In this document: in pieces, positions 1-11,500 of the stretch
How the letters are laid out: each line of letters opens with the position of its first letter
Position numbering within the stretch: the stretch's first letter is position 1
Source: Eustoma russellianum
Taxonomy: Eukaryota; Streptophyta; Magnoliopsida; Gentianales; Gentianaceae
Direction: 5' to 3'
Length of the DNA: 64,000 nucleotides
NCBI GenBank assembly: GCA_036186865.1
Contig: AP025042.1
Span: 13,821,503-13,885,502, forward strand
The notes under the pieces: model-generated
Told to the model about the DNA's origin: nothing
What the model saw: only the letters and a program-made list of their open reading frames with translations
Databases searched by the model: none
Position numbers and translations under genes: made by a program

Positions 1-2514
1 CAAGATTTCGGCCAAACCCAAAGGGTTTCTAGAACCCTCTCTACCTTTCTAGCCTTTCCCACTATTTAAAATTATATTACAAACAAATAATAAAATAATG
101 CCAAGCATGGGAGGCAAAAGAAAGATAGTTACAAGCCCAAGACTACTTTTCTTACTTTTCATGCACCACCTTGTCTCCTTCATTCCCCCCATGCGCCGGC
201 CCCCTTTTCCTTCTACACCCTAAAGCCTTCTTTATATTTACCTAGAAGCTTCTTCTCCATCTCCACCTTGAATACCTTCAAGAATTTCACAAGCAAGACA
301 TTGGAGAGCATTGAACACTTAGGCTATTTCATCACCATCATCATCCTTCCATACGACCCCCTTGAAGCTAGGAGATTCAAGACTATTCTCATCTTCAAGC
401 TCAAAGAATCATCTATGTAAGTCACATTCCAAGCTTCTTAAGTGAATTTTCCTATTTCAAAGAGTGAAGCTCGCATGGTTCCCTTTTTCTTACCCAAAAC
501 ATGACCTCCTTGGTCACCAAGTGCAAACTTTTCAAGCCTCTAAGTGGTGCTAGCTTCTTGGTGGTTTGAATTCCTTTCAAACTCCATTCAAAGCCTCATT
601 TTGGTAAGAAAATCTAGCATAAATTTTTCTCTGTTCTTCATTTAAAATGGTAGCTAATATTCCTTCTTTTTTCTCCCTCAAAACCGTATGCTACATGGAA
701 GTAGTGGAGGAAACTTCCATCCATTTCATCCAAGATCCAAGCTAAAGGAAGGTTCTAGCTTGAAGAGGCAAGTATACTATAGACTTTCATGATTTATTTA
801 AGGAGCTAATGACTTGAATGACAAGCTATTTTTTTAAGATAATAATTCTTCCAAAGATGAGTTCTTTTCCTACATGCAATATGATATGAGGGATGTCTTA
901 GGATGGTGTATGGATTAGCAAATTGGTTCTTGGCAAGAATAGATTTTGTGTGAAGCATGAGAAGCATGAAGATGGCGTGTGTGCTATATGTAATATTCCA
1001 AAGTTGTTTTGGCATGATTGAATGAATTAGCATATAAGTGTGTTACATGCCTCGATAAACTTAGTAGGATGTGTCTACCTCATCATAAAAAGGGACGGCT
1101 AAGGGGGAATTAGTAGGGGTGAACATTGAACCTAAGGAAGAACATATCTTGTGAACTAAAGATGTATGAAATTTGCATGCTTAAATGATTTGCTACATGG
1201 TAGTATTTGTACCTAATTTGCAAGTGACATGAGCCTTATATGAGCAAGAAAACGGGCTGTTCATGGTGGATTTGTGATATTTAAGTAGTTATGAAAAAGG
1301 TATGCCTTATTATGTGCAAAGGGTGAAAGGATGATTTGTGCTATGTGCAAATTGTGAAACTGTTTTTGGAATAATTCGTAAGTGTCTTAATGAATGTTAC
1401 AAACCTTGGAAATGTTCATGTTAAGGGTGTATTTAGTGGCTAATGAGTCATTTTATAGGAATAAGGTTAGTTGGTAAACATTTGACATGAAAAAGTGGCA
1501 AAAGACAAAACTACTGGAGCAGGACAGTTTTATATGGTGTGTTCTGTGACCTGAAAATGGACCTTAAGAACGTGTAAAGGAGCTGATTTTTGGTAGGATG
1601 CTAGACTTTATGTTTATTAAGTCTGTGAGTTAGAATTTTGGTAAAAGAACTTATGGTTTTGCCACAATGAAATTTGTAGTAAAACTGGTCACTCCAGAGT
1701 CAGTATGTAACCAATTTTGAGAAAATAATTAAATGACCCCTCTAAAGTTATTGGATTGGTCTGTAATTTTTATGGCAATTAATTAGGACGTAGATGAGCA
1801 TGTCCATGTAAATTAATCAACTTGGAATTATTTTTTCGAGGGGTAACTACTGAATTGAAGTTGGCATCACAAAATGGAAAACAGGACAGAATGATGGAAT
1901 AAGTTGGGAGGCCTTAGTCTTGTGGATTTGGACATGTATGAACTGTTTGGGCCCAGGCATATTACTCCTTGATGTGTTTACCATGTTTCTCAGGTGTTGG
2001 CTCAAATTAATTAAGATTTTATGGTCTTGGAAGTTAAGGAAAAGATGGGTACTGTAATGCTAGATTCAGCAGAACACTTTTTAACGACTTGATGATTTAA
2101 GGGTTTTACTCTTTGAAACGTTATGAAAATTTTATGGCATGCAGATAGGACCCTATTATGCATGTGTAAGTCAAGAGATGATGAAAATAGGCCTGATTTG
2201 TTATATTAGAATCCTCATGAACAGAACGTAAATTCTGGAAAATTTTCAGCTCATGGGATTATGACTATGTCATGTCCTAAGTAAATTTTAAGTTAATTCA
2301 TGCTATGACTTGCGTTGCATTTCATCCCATGTAACACGCATGATCATGTGCACCATGAATCTGATTTTCAAAGTTTTTCCATATTCAAGCAAGTTCTTTT
2401 CAAGCAAGCAAGTTTTCGTTATGCACGTAAGTTATTATGGTCCCATGATTTTAAAAAGAAAGGCTTTATGACTTCCTTGCCGGCTAAGCATGCTCATAAC
2501 CCGATCCAGACCCG

Positions 2515-2760
2515 GGTTAATAAGTCTGATGACATGATATGTTCTGGACCCGTTCCGGACCCAGGGTTAATTGGTCCGATGATATGTTCTGGACCCGATC
2601 CAGGCCCAGGGTTAATCGGCCTGTTGACAAGTTCTGGACCCGTCCCAGACCCGTGGTTAATTGGTCTGATGATATGTTCTGGACCCGTCCCAGACCCGGG
2701 GTTAATTGGTCTGACGATATGTTTTGGGCCGCTCAGATCCGGGGTTAATTGATCTGACAC
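2515..2760 (+). repeat. 45-bp tandem repeat array in LTR
   Basis: About five units beginning GGTTAATTGGTCTGATGATA start at 2515, 2565, 2610, 2655, 2700 and (partial) 2743. The main period is exactly 45 bp, a multiple of three, so several frames stay open on both strands and give spurious 15-residue-repeat proteins. The array recurs in the 3' LTR and in related form (~44 bp) in the other gypsy LTRs of the window. Confidence 0.9.
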
Positions 2761-3404
2761 TCTGTTTTCTTTATGCTTATTTTACGGGACCAAATGATAA
2801 TTTTTGCCACGACATGACATCATGCATTGCATCATGCATATTCCATGTGCAGATTACATGATAAGACGTTTAAGTTATGAAAGGGTATGATAACGTAAAA
2901 AAATGGTACTACTTAAGTTATGATTAGATTATATCTTCAGCGAATCAAGGATTAAAGGTCAGGTGTGAATTAACGTTTGAGATTCTTGGGTTTTTCCATT
3001 CATGTTATAATTCTTTATTTATTTCATGATAGTTAATTGTATGCTCGCTGGGTGATTTTTATCAATCATACCTTTATTTTTCCCTAGAGCCAGAGAACGC
3101 TAAGGTTGAGTGGATCAATGATGAACTGAGAGTGCCGTACCCGTAGTCAAGGAGTCAAGAAGAGACGATGCTTGAGGACTTTTTGCTGATATGATGTTTG
3201 TACTATGAACTATGTTGGAATCTTTGGGATTTCAGTTTTATCTTGTTTTGTTGGACTAATATTTTGGGACTTAGTATTTCGGTATGCATGTTTATTTCAA
3301 AGTTTTAATTTTGCCTAAATTTTGCTGCCATGTTAAATGTTAACATGAGAGTCCATGACTTAAGTTATAGATTTTCGCATGTCATGCATGGCGCTTTGTA
3401 CTCT

Positions 3405-3420
3405 CCGTAGTGAAGTACGG
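3405..3420 (+). promoter_or_regulatory. Conserved LTR-terminal hairpin CCGTAGTGAAGTACGG
   Basis: CCGTA and TACGG can pair around a GTGAAG loop about 45 bp before the LTR end. The same motif occurs near the end of most gypsy LTRs in this window, on either strand. The role is unknown; a 3'-end-processing or integrase-recognition function is only a guess. Confidence 0.55.
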
Positions 3421-3465
3421 CGGATGCACCGCATTCGGATAAGGTCTGGTGCGGGGTGCTACAGG

Positions 3466-3477
3466 TGGTATCAGAGC
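3466..3477 (+). promoter_or_regulatory. Primer-binding site (initiator tRNA-Met)
   Basis: TGGTATCAGAGC, complementary to the 3' end of plant initiator tRNA-Met, starts two bases after the LTR terminus ACA. This is the usual minus-strand primer site of plant gypsy elements and fixes the LTR boundary at 3463. Confidence 0.95.
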
Positions 3478-3770
3478 CCAGGCTCTAGATTTCGGGCAGA
3501 ACGTAGAACTAAGTTATGATCTTAGAAATCTAAGTTTGATATTAGACCTAAGTCATGATCTTAGATGAGTGATGGTCTTAGACTAGGGCAACGTAGACCG
3601 GGTTTAGGATTTAATTCAATAATTAATCCTGACTTATAGAATCCGGATATCTCTCGTAATATGTATCTTTTTCTCTCCCTCATTTAAAATTTTTGAGAAT
3701 TATAACCTTTAGCCAAAATAATTTGATCTTATCCCAACATTTGTATAAATTTTTACACTCCGTAGTGCAG
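3478..3770 (+). other. 5' untranslated leader of G1
   Basis: Non-coding stretch between the primer site and the gag start, with repeated GATCTTAGA-like words around 3520-3590. No conserved frame is seen. Confidence 0.7.
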
Positions 3771-4998
3771 ATGGTGCGACCTCGTGACAGACCTCCTAGG
3801 GCTCGACCAGATGCACAGGAGCCAGTTCCTCCTCAGCCACAAGGCCCTGTTCCTCCTCCTCCACCGGCTCAAGTTCCGCCACCACCACCACAGGACCAGA
3901 ATCCTCCTGCTCAGAATAATCCACCTCCCCCACCGCAGGAACCTATTCCTCTGGTGATTCCTGATGTTAATGCCTTCCATGCCTTTTGTCAGGTGGTCAC
4001 ACAGATAGGCCAAGGCCTAATCTATCAGAATGCTCTGCCCCACCCACGTGAGCCAGTGAGAGATGCTCAATATTTTTTTGAGAAGTTGAAGAGGGCTAAT
4101 GTACCGCCATTCGAGGGAAAGCCAGATCCGGACATAGCGGAGAAGTGGTTAGATGAGATCGAGAACTGTTTCGAGTTAATCCAAGCCCTTGATGAGATGA
4201 AATCTCAAGCCATAAGGCCCTTCTTATTAAGTGAAGCCAATCAATGGTGGAAAACTAACTTACACCTCTTGCCAAGACCAATTGCCTAGGAAAGATTTCT
4301 GCAAGAGTTCCATAAGTTCTGCATTCCTCCGTCAGTGAAGTTACAAAAGAGGCACGAATTTGAATCACTGAAGCAAGAGCCCGGTATGACCGTAGCAGAA
4401 TATGCTAATAAGTTCATTGCATTGGGAAGATTCCAGCACCACTATGAATGATGAAGAGATGAAAATGCTGAAATTTGAAAGAGGGCTGAACCTGAGGATC
4501 AGAACATGGTTGGTGAATGTAAACCCTGCAAATTTTGGAGCCCTTTTGGATGCCTGTTATAGAATCGAAAGAGATATCATCCGCCGAGACGATGTGGGAC
4601 AGAAAAGGGAGAGACAAGTGACTGGAAATGAGAAGTTCAGAAAGGTAGCCAAGAAGAACTACAGAGGAACTGTTCGTGAAGGGAGATCACAGGGTCAGAA
4701 TCAACGCAGCCAGCAGCATCAAAATAATGAGCAAAAGAATCAAGCTGCACCCCAGCAGCCAGCTATACCAGTGTGCCCTCAGTGTCAGAATAGACATATG
4801 AGTGAGTGTCGATGGAAGACTGGACAATGTTTTGGATGCGGTAAGGATGGTCACCTGATTAGAGATTGTCCAGACAGAGGAGCCCAGCCACAGCAGCAAC
4901 ATCCAAGGAACCAACAACCACGTGCAAATGCAAGGCTGCACGTCATGACAGATGCAGATGTTGAGGAGACGGCAGACGTAGTGACTGTTATGATTTAA
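3771..4998 (+). pseudogene. gag: gag (capsid and nucleocapsid), broken
   Basis: Starts MVRPRDRPPRARPD, the typical start of this chromovirus family, followed by a proline-rich linker and the retrotransposon capsid domain (around NVPPFEGKPDPDIAEKW and the EANQWW region). A TAG at 4287-4289 replaces the conserved tryptophan codon, and the frame shifts near 4436. The downstream frame holds a CCHC zinc knuckle, CFGCGKDGHLIRDC, near 4829-4870. The frame ends at a stop at 4996-4998, where related elements read on into protease; see the finding on the 4987-5066 insertion. Gag packages element RNA into virus-like particles, but this copy is inactive. Confidence 0.9.
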
Positions 4999-5054
4999 AG
5001 TTTTATGCCCTAAATATGTTTTTCATGCATGCTTATGCTGTTACTTAGTCAAAT

Positions 5055-5567
5055 ATGCATGGTTTAGGAACTATCTTAGTATGTAGCACACCTGCGAATG
5101 TATTGTTCGACAGTGGCGCCAGCCACTCATTTATCTCCAGAAAGTTTTCTAAGAATATCGATCATAACACAGTCCGGTTAAAATTGCCTTATAGAGTACA
5201 AGCAGCTGGCGATCAGGTGCTTGTCTCTCATCATATCTTCAGAAATTGTACGCTTGAGTTCGATGATCAGCGGTTTGAAGCCGATTTAATCCCCATATCC
5301 ATGAGTGATTTCGATGTAATTCTTGGAATGCATTGGCTTTCGAAGAACCATGCTCACATTGATTGCCGGAGTAGGCAAGTTATAATCAAGAATCCAGCTC
5401 GAGACGAAGTATCATTCCAAGGAGGAGCCAGGTTAAAGAAACCATCCAAAAAGGTTTATGTTAATGCGCCTCGTGCCAGGCAAGCATTGAAGAAAGGCCA
5501 TGAAGGATTCTTTGTTTATATCCTAAGTGCTGAGCAAATGAGTCCCATCCTTGCTCAAGTTCCTATT
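5055..5567 (+). pseudogene. Aspartic protease domain of pol
   Basis: Contains ANVLFDSGASHSFIS, the retropepsin active-site D-S-G, and downstream VILGMHWL matching the second conserved strand of gypsy proteases. The frame continues without a break into the RT N-terminus. The enzyme would cleave the gag-pol polyprotein. The start used here is simply the first ATG after the preceding stop and is probably not a natural start, because related elements have gag and protease in one frame. Confidence 0.88.
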
Positions 5568-6975
5568 GTTAACGAATACCCTGACGTTTTCCCATATGAA
5601 TTACCCAGGTTACCTCCCGACCGCGAAATTGCCTTCGAAATAAACCTTGTTTCAGGAGCTGAACCCATATTGAAGGCCCCATATCGGATGGCACCTGCAG
5701 AACTGAAAGAACTAAAGGAGCAGTTACACGAGATGTTAGAGAAAAAGCTTATTTGCCCCAGCGTTTCGCCTTGGGGTGCCCCTGTGCTATTAGTAAAGAA
5801 CAAAGATTAAAGCATGCACTTATGCATCGATTACCGGGAACTTAACAAAATCACCATAAAGAACAAGTATCCATTGCCCCGGATCGACGACTTATTCGAT
5901 CAACTCAGGGTACGTAACTAACAAGTTTTAGTTCAATTAAGGTTTAAATTTTCCAAAACCCTATCTAAAGAATCTTAATGCAGGGATCTCGAGTTTTCAG
6001 TAAGATAGACCTGCGATCTGGATATTTCCAATTAAAGATTAAGGCTGAAAACGTCTCTAAGACTGCCTTCATAACCCGCTATGGACACTACGAATTCCTT
6101 GTCATGCCATTCGGTTTAACCAACGTTTCTTCTCCTTTCATGGATCTCATGAATCGAGTCTTTCAGGATCAATTAGACAAGTTCGTAGTGGTCTTCATAG
6201 ATGATATCTTGATCTATTCACCAGATGAAGAAACCCATGCAGTCCATTTGAGGACAGTTTTGAATATCTTAAGAGAACGACGCTTATACGCGAAATTTAG
6301 CGAATGCGAGTTCTAGCTGCATAGTGTATCCTTCCTCGGCCATGTCATATCAGAAGATGGGATTTCAATAGATCCCAAGAAAATTGAGGCCATTACAGAA
6401 TGGCCTAGGCCAACTAATGTTACAGAGGTAAGAAGCTTCCTTGGACTGGCAGGGTATTATCGAAATTTTGTTGAAGGATTCTCAAGGATAGCTGTTCCCC
6501 TCACCATATTGACACACAAGAAAACCAAGTTTGAGTGGAATGTTGATTGTGAAAGGAGCTTCTCAGAGTCAAAAGCAAAGTTGACCTCCGCCCCTATTTT
6601 GGCTCAGCCCGTTCCTGGAGAGAAATATGTTGTGTACAGTGATGCTTCAAAGAACGGTCTCGGTTGTGTCCTTATGCAAAAGGATAGAGTGATAGCTTAT
6701 GCATCCCGGTAATTGAAGCCATTCGAGCAAAACTACCGCATTCATGATCTTGAGCTTGCCGCAGTGATATTCGCATTAAAAATATGGAGGCATTACTTGT
6801 ATGGTGAGAAATGTGAGATCTTTACAGATCACAAAAGCCTAAATTATCTCTTTACACAGAAAGAAACTGAATATGCGCCAACACAGATGGCTTGAGTTGA
6901 TAAAAGATTATGACCTCTCAATTTAGTACCACCCTGGGAAAGCCAATAAAGTTGCTGATGCGTTGAGTCGAAAGA
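5568..6975 (+). pseudogene. Reverse transcriptase and RNase H of G1
   Basis: RT motifs run in order: YPDVFPYELP, VSPWGAPVLLVK, CIDYRELNK, KIDLRSGY, FLVMPFGLTN and the catalytic FIDDILIYS (YxDD-type box). RNase H follows, with YSDASKNGLGC, HDLELAAV and TDHKSLNYL. Breaks: a TAA at 5808-5810 in place of the glycine after KNKD, an in-frame GT-AG insertion at 5910-5983, a TAG at 6314-6316, a stop at 6710-6712, a frameshift near 6870 and another stop near 6925. The domain ends at VADALSRK. The enzyme copies element RNA to cDNA, but this copy is dead unless the insertion is spliced and the stops are ignored. Confidence 0.92.
5910..5983 (+). other. Putative spliceosomal intron inside RT (74 nt)
   Basis: The sequence runs from GTACGTAACT to TTAATGCAG, is A/T-rich and contains stops. 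Removing it joins ...FDQLR exactly in frame to GSRVFSKIDLRSGY, restoring the universally contiguous RT block. The donor GTACGT and acceptor TGCAG are close to plant consensus, and CTAAC and CTAAAG words could serve as branch sites. Precise frame restoration is seen in the sequence; splicing itself is inferred. Confidence 0.65.
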
Positions 6976-7069
6976 CCAGTACCCACGTCAACCACCTCTT
7001 CAGCGAGACATAGAAGAATTTGGCCTTGAAGAAGTTGACTCCGTGGACGAAGTGCTCGCCAAATTAGTT

Positions 7070-8477
7070 CTTAGATAGGATCAAAGAGGCTCAAGGAAAT
7101 GATGAAGCCTTGAGGAAGATCAAGGAGAGGATAAAAGATAAGCCACTGAATGGTTTTAAAGCTCATAGTGATGGCAGTTTATGGTACAGAGGACGGTTAT
7201 GTGTGCCTGAGAACAAAGAGATTCGAGATGAAGTTTTGATGGAAGCCCATAACTCACGCTTATCTATACACCCTGGAGCTAACAAGATGTATCAGGACCT
7301 CAAACAAAGGTTTTGGTGGCACGACATGAAAAACCAAATAGCTGAATTCGTTGAGCGATGCCTTGTTTGTCAAAGAATAAAAGTTGAGCACCAAAGACCC
7401 GCTGGGTTACTACAGCCTTTAGAAGTCCCTGAATGGAAGTGGGACCACGTCACCATGGACTTCGTGACCGATCTACCGAGAACCAATTATGGAAATGATG
7501 CTATATGGGTCGTTGTGGACCGTCTAACCAAGTCTGCTCACTTTATGGCCATGACAATTAAGGTATCTATGGAGAAATTAGCTTCTTGTCTGCTTGTATG
7601 GTGTGCCCATAAGTATTGTTTGTGATCGTGACCCCTGTTTCACCTCTAGATTTTGGACAGCCTTTCAAAAGGCAATGGGCACTGAAATCAGGATGAGTTC
7701 TGTTTTTCATCATCAGACTGATGGTCAATCCGAAAGGACGATCCAAACGCTTGAAGACATGCTTTGTGCTTGCATTCTTGATTTTGGAGGAAGCTGGGAT
7801 AAGTGTCTCAAGCTAGTTGAGTTCTCTTACAATAACAGTTTCCACAGATCTATCGGGATGACAACCTATGAAGCTTTGTATAGGAGAAAATGTCGGTCCC
7901 CACTCTATTGGGATGAAATTGGAGACAAGATATATGCGGGGCCAAACCTTGTAGAGCGAAATCGGGAAAAGGTAAAGATTGTTCAGAAAAGATTGAAGGC
8001 GGCACAAGATAGAAGTAAGATTTGGGCTGATGAAAGATGGAGACCCTTGGAGTTTGAAGAAAGGGAAAAAGTTTTCTTAAAGGTCTGTCCATCAAAGGGG
8101 ATTAAGAGATTTGGCATAAAAGGGAAGTTGAGCCCAAGATTTATTGGACCCTATGAAATTCTAGGGAAAGTTGGTGAAGTTGCATATCGCTTGGCGTTAC
8201 CCCCATCACTGTCCTAGTTGCATGATGTGTTCCATGTCTCCCAACTTCGCCGGTATGTTTATGATCCCAGTCACATTCTTGAGGATCATATGCTGAAGGT
8301 TGAAGAATATGCATCTATATAGAGGAGCCACTAAAGATCATTGATTATAAAGAGAAGAAGTTGAGGAGGAGATCTATACCTATGGTGAAAGTCCAGTGGA
8401 AACATCATTCTGGAGAAGAATCCACTTGGGAAACTGAAGAAGACATAAAGAATAGATACCCCCATCTTTTTGGCTAG
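7070..8477 (+). pseudogene. Integrase with C-terminal chromodomain of G1
   Basis: The HHCC zinc-binding region (AHNSRLSIHPG ... CLVCQ) is followed by the catalytic core with D in MDFVTDLP, D in CDRDP and E in GQSERTIQ, the DD35E triad. The GPF/Y-type motif FIGPYEI follows, and a chromodomain lies in shifted frames (KVQWKHH ... STWETEEDIKNRYPHLF). A small deletion near 7585 removes about a dozen residues before YGVPISIVCD and changes frame, and a stop at 8215-8217 and further frameshifts break the chromodomain. Chromodomains steer integration into heterochromatin, which fits the nested landscape here. Confidence 0.92.
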
Positions 8478-8510
8478 ATCTCTTAAGTTTCAAGGACGAA
8501 ACTTATGTTA

Positions 8511-8522
8511 AGGCGGGGAGGA
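8511..8522 (+). promoter_or_regulatory. Polypurine tract of G1
   Basis: AAGGCGGGGAGGA-like purine run directly abutting the 3' LTR start TGTTGTACCCC, as expected for the plus-strand primer. Confidence 0.9.
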
Positions 8523-11500
8523 TGTTGTACCCCAACCGTACTGTATTTGAAACTATGATGAAGTGGCGTAATGAAATATTAGTTCTTCCAAGCACATTTT
8601 ATTAAGTATATTATTGTTTCTTTACATAAATTCCCTTAAAAGTAGATATTATATAATTATACAAGTGAGTGTCATGAATTGTGTGAAATGACCATTTCGC
8701 CCCTCCAAGACCTTGGAATTTGAGCCACAAGGCCTTAAAGGACATTTGAGTATTTTTCCTTTTATAAGAGGACTAACTTAAATGGACTTCTTAAAAGCAA
8801 ACCTAAAAACATATACAAGAAATTAGACATTATAAGTTATGGTATAATTATACAATTATATATTATGAAAGGATGAAAGGACAAAAATGCCCTCCCCAAG
8901 GCCTCCAAGATTTCGGCCAAACCCAAAGGGTTTCTAGAACCCTCTCTACCTTTCTAGCCTTTCCCACTATTTAAAATTATATTACAAACAAATAATAAAA
9001 TAATGCCAAGCATGGGAGGCAAAAGAAAGATAGTTACAAGCCCAAGACTACTTTTCTTACTTTTCATGCACCACCTTGTCTCCTTCATTCCCCCCATGCG
9101 CCGACCCCCTTTTCCTTCTACACCCTAAAGCCTTCTTTATATTTACCTAGAAGCTTCTTCTCCATCTCCACCTTGAATACCTTCAAGAATTTCACAAGCA
9201 AGACATTGGAGAGCATTGAACACTTAGGCTATTTCATCACCATCATCATCCTTCCATACGACCCCCTTGAAGCAAGGAGATTCAAGACTATTCTCATCTT
9301 CAAGCTCAAAGAATCATCTTGGTAAGTCACATTCCAAGCTTCCAAGTGAAGTTCCCTATTTCAAAGAATGAAGTTCACATTGTTCCCTTTTTCTTACCCA
9401 AAACCGTGACCTCCTTGGTCACTAGGTGCAAACTTTTCAAGCCTCTAAGTGGTGCTAGCTTCTTGGTGGTTTGAATTCCTTTCAAACTCCATTCAAAGCC
9501 TCATTTTGGTAAGAAAATCTAGCATACATTTTTCTCTGTTCTTCATTTAAAATGGTAGCTAATATTCCTTCTTTTTCCTCCCTCAAAACCGTATGCTACA
9601 TGGAAGTAGTGGAGAAAACTTCCATCCATTTCATCCAAGATCCAAGCTAAAGGAAGGTTCTAGCTTGAAGAGGCAAGTATACTATAGACTTTCATGATTT
9701 ATTTAAGGAGTTAATGACTTGAATGACAAGCTATTTTTTTAAGATAATAATTCTTCCAAAGATGAGTTCTTTTCCTACATGCAATATGATATGAGGGCTG
9801 TCTTAGGATGGTGTATGGATTAGCAAATTGGTTCTTGGCAAGAATAGATTTTGTGTGAAGCATGAGAAGCATGAAGATGGCGTGTGTGCTATATGTAATC
9901 TTCCAAAGTTGTTTTGGCATGATTGAATGAATTAGCATATAAGTGTGTTACATGCCTCGATAAACTTAGTAGGATGTGTCTACCTCATCATAAAAAGGGA
10001 CGGCTAAGGGGGAATTAGTAGGGGTGAACATTGAACCTAAGGAAGAACATATCTTGTGAACTAAAGATGTATGAAATTTGCATGCTTAAATGATTTGCTA
10101 CATGGTAGTATTTGTACCTAATTTGCAATTGACATGAGCCTTATATGAGCAAGAAAACGGGCTGTTCATGGTGGATTTGTGATATTTAAGTAGTTATGAA
10201 AAAGGTATGCCTTATTATGTGCAAAGGGTGAAAGGATGATTTGTGCTATGTGCAAATTGTGAAACTGTTTTTGGAATAATTCATAAGTGGCTTAATGAAT
10301 TTTACAAACCCTGGAAATGTTCATGTTAAGGGTGTATTTAGTGGCTAATGAGTCATTTTATAGGAATAAGGTTAGTTGGTAAACATTTGACATGAAAAAG
10401 TGGCAAAAGACAAAACTACTGGAGCAGGACAGTTTTATGTGGTGTGTTATGTGACCTGAAAATGGACCTTAGGAACGTGTAAAGGAGCTGATTTTTGGTA
10501 GGATGCTAGACTTTATGTTTATTAAGTCTGTGAGTTAGAATTTTGGTAAAATGACTTATGGTTTTGCCACAATGAAATTTGTAGTAAAACTGGTCACTCC
10601 AGAGTCAGCATGTAACCAATTATGCGAAAATAATTAAATGACCCCTCTAAAGTTATTGGATTGGTCTGTAATTTTTATGGCAATTAATTAGGACGTATAT
10701 GAGCATGCCATGTAAATTAATCAACTTGGAATTATTTTTTGAGGGGTAACTACCGAATTGAAGTTGGCGTCACAAAACGGAAAACAGGACAGAATGATAG
10801 AATAAGTTAGGAGGCCTTAGTCTTGTGGATTTGGACATGTATGAACTGTTTGTGCCCATGAATATTACTCCTTGATGTGTTTACTATGTTTCCCAGGTGT
10901 TGGCACAAATTAATTAAGATTTTATGGCCTTACAAATTAAGCAAAAGATGGATACTGTACTGCTGGATTCAACAGAACACTTTTTAGCGACTTGATGATT
11001 TAAGGGTTTTACTCATCTTGAAACGTTACGAAAATTTTATGGAATGTAGATAGGACCCCATTATGCATGTATAAGTCAAGATATGATGCAAATAGGCTGA
11101 TTTGTTATATTAGAAGCCTCATGAACAGAACGTAAATTCTGGAAAATTTTTAGCTCATGGGATTATGCTTATGTCATGTCCTAAGTAAATTTTAAGTTAA
11201 TTCATGCTATGACTTGCATTCCATTTCATCCCATGTATCACGCATGATCATGTGCATGATGAATCTGATTTTCAAAGTTTTTCCGTATGCAAGCAAGTTC
11301 TTTTCAAGCAAGCAAGTTTTCGTTATGCACGTAAGTTATTATGGTCCCATGATTTTTAAAAGAAATGCTTTATGACTTCCTTGCCGGCTAAGCATGCTCA
11401 TAACCCGATCCAGAAACGGGGTTAATAGGTCTGATGACATGATATGCTTTGGACCTGTTCTGGACCCAGGGTTAATTGGTCTGATGATATGTTCTGGACC

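Larger units (their letters stand above)
1..3463 (+). repeat. 5' LTR of G1 (partial)
   Basis: Direct repeat of 8906-12353, ending in GGGGTGCTACA just before the primer-binding site. It holds no long conserved reading frame; apparent open frames arise from the 45-bp tandem repeats. Noted inside it are two degenerate ~180-bp repeat units around 1440-1720, a 45-bp tandem array at 2515-2760 and the terminal hairpin motif at 3405-3420. Compared with the 3' LTR it has scattered substitutions and small indels, for example a short stretch near 2896-2912 that the 3' LTR lacks. Confidence 0.93.

Noticed and set aside
2315..2760. Overlapping open frames on both strands encoding repeated 15-residue units
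   Set aside because: They come from the 45-bp non-coding LTR array, whose length is a multiple of three; the same frames appear in the other LTR.
2500..2760. CRISPR-like array of regular repeats
   Set aside because: Units are contiguous with no unique spacers and sit in a plant LTR.
3466..3477. tRNA-like sequence
   Set aside because: Only the short complement of a tRNA 3' end is present, i.e. a primer site, not a tRNA gene.
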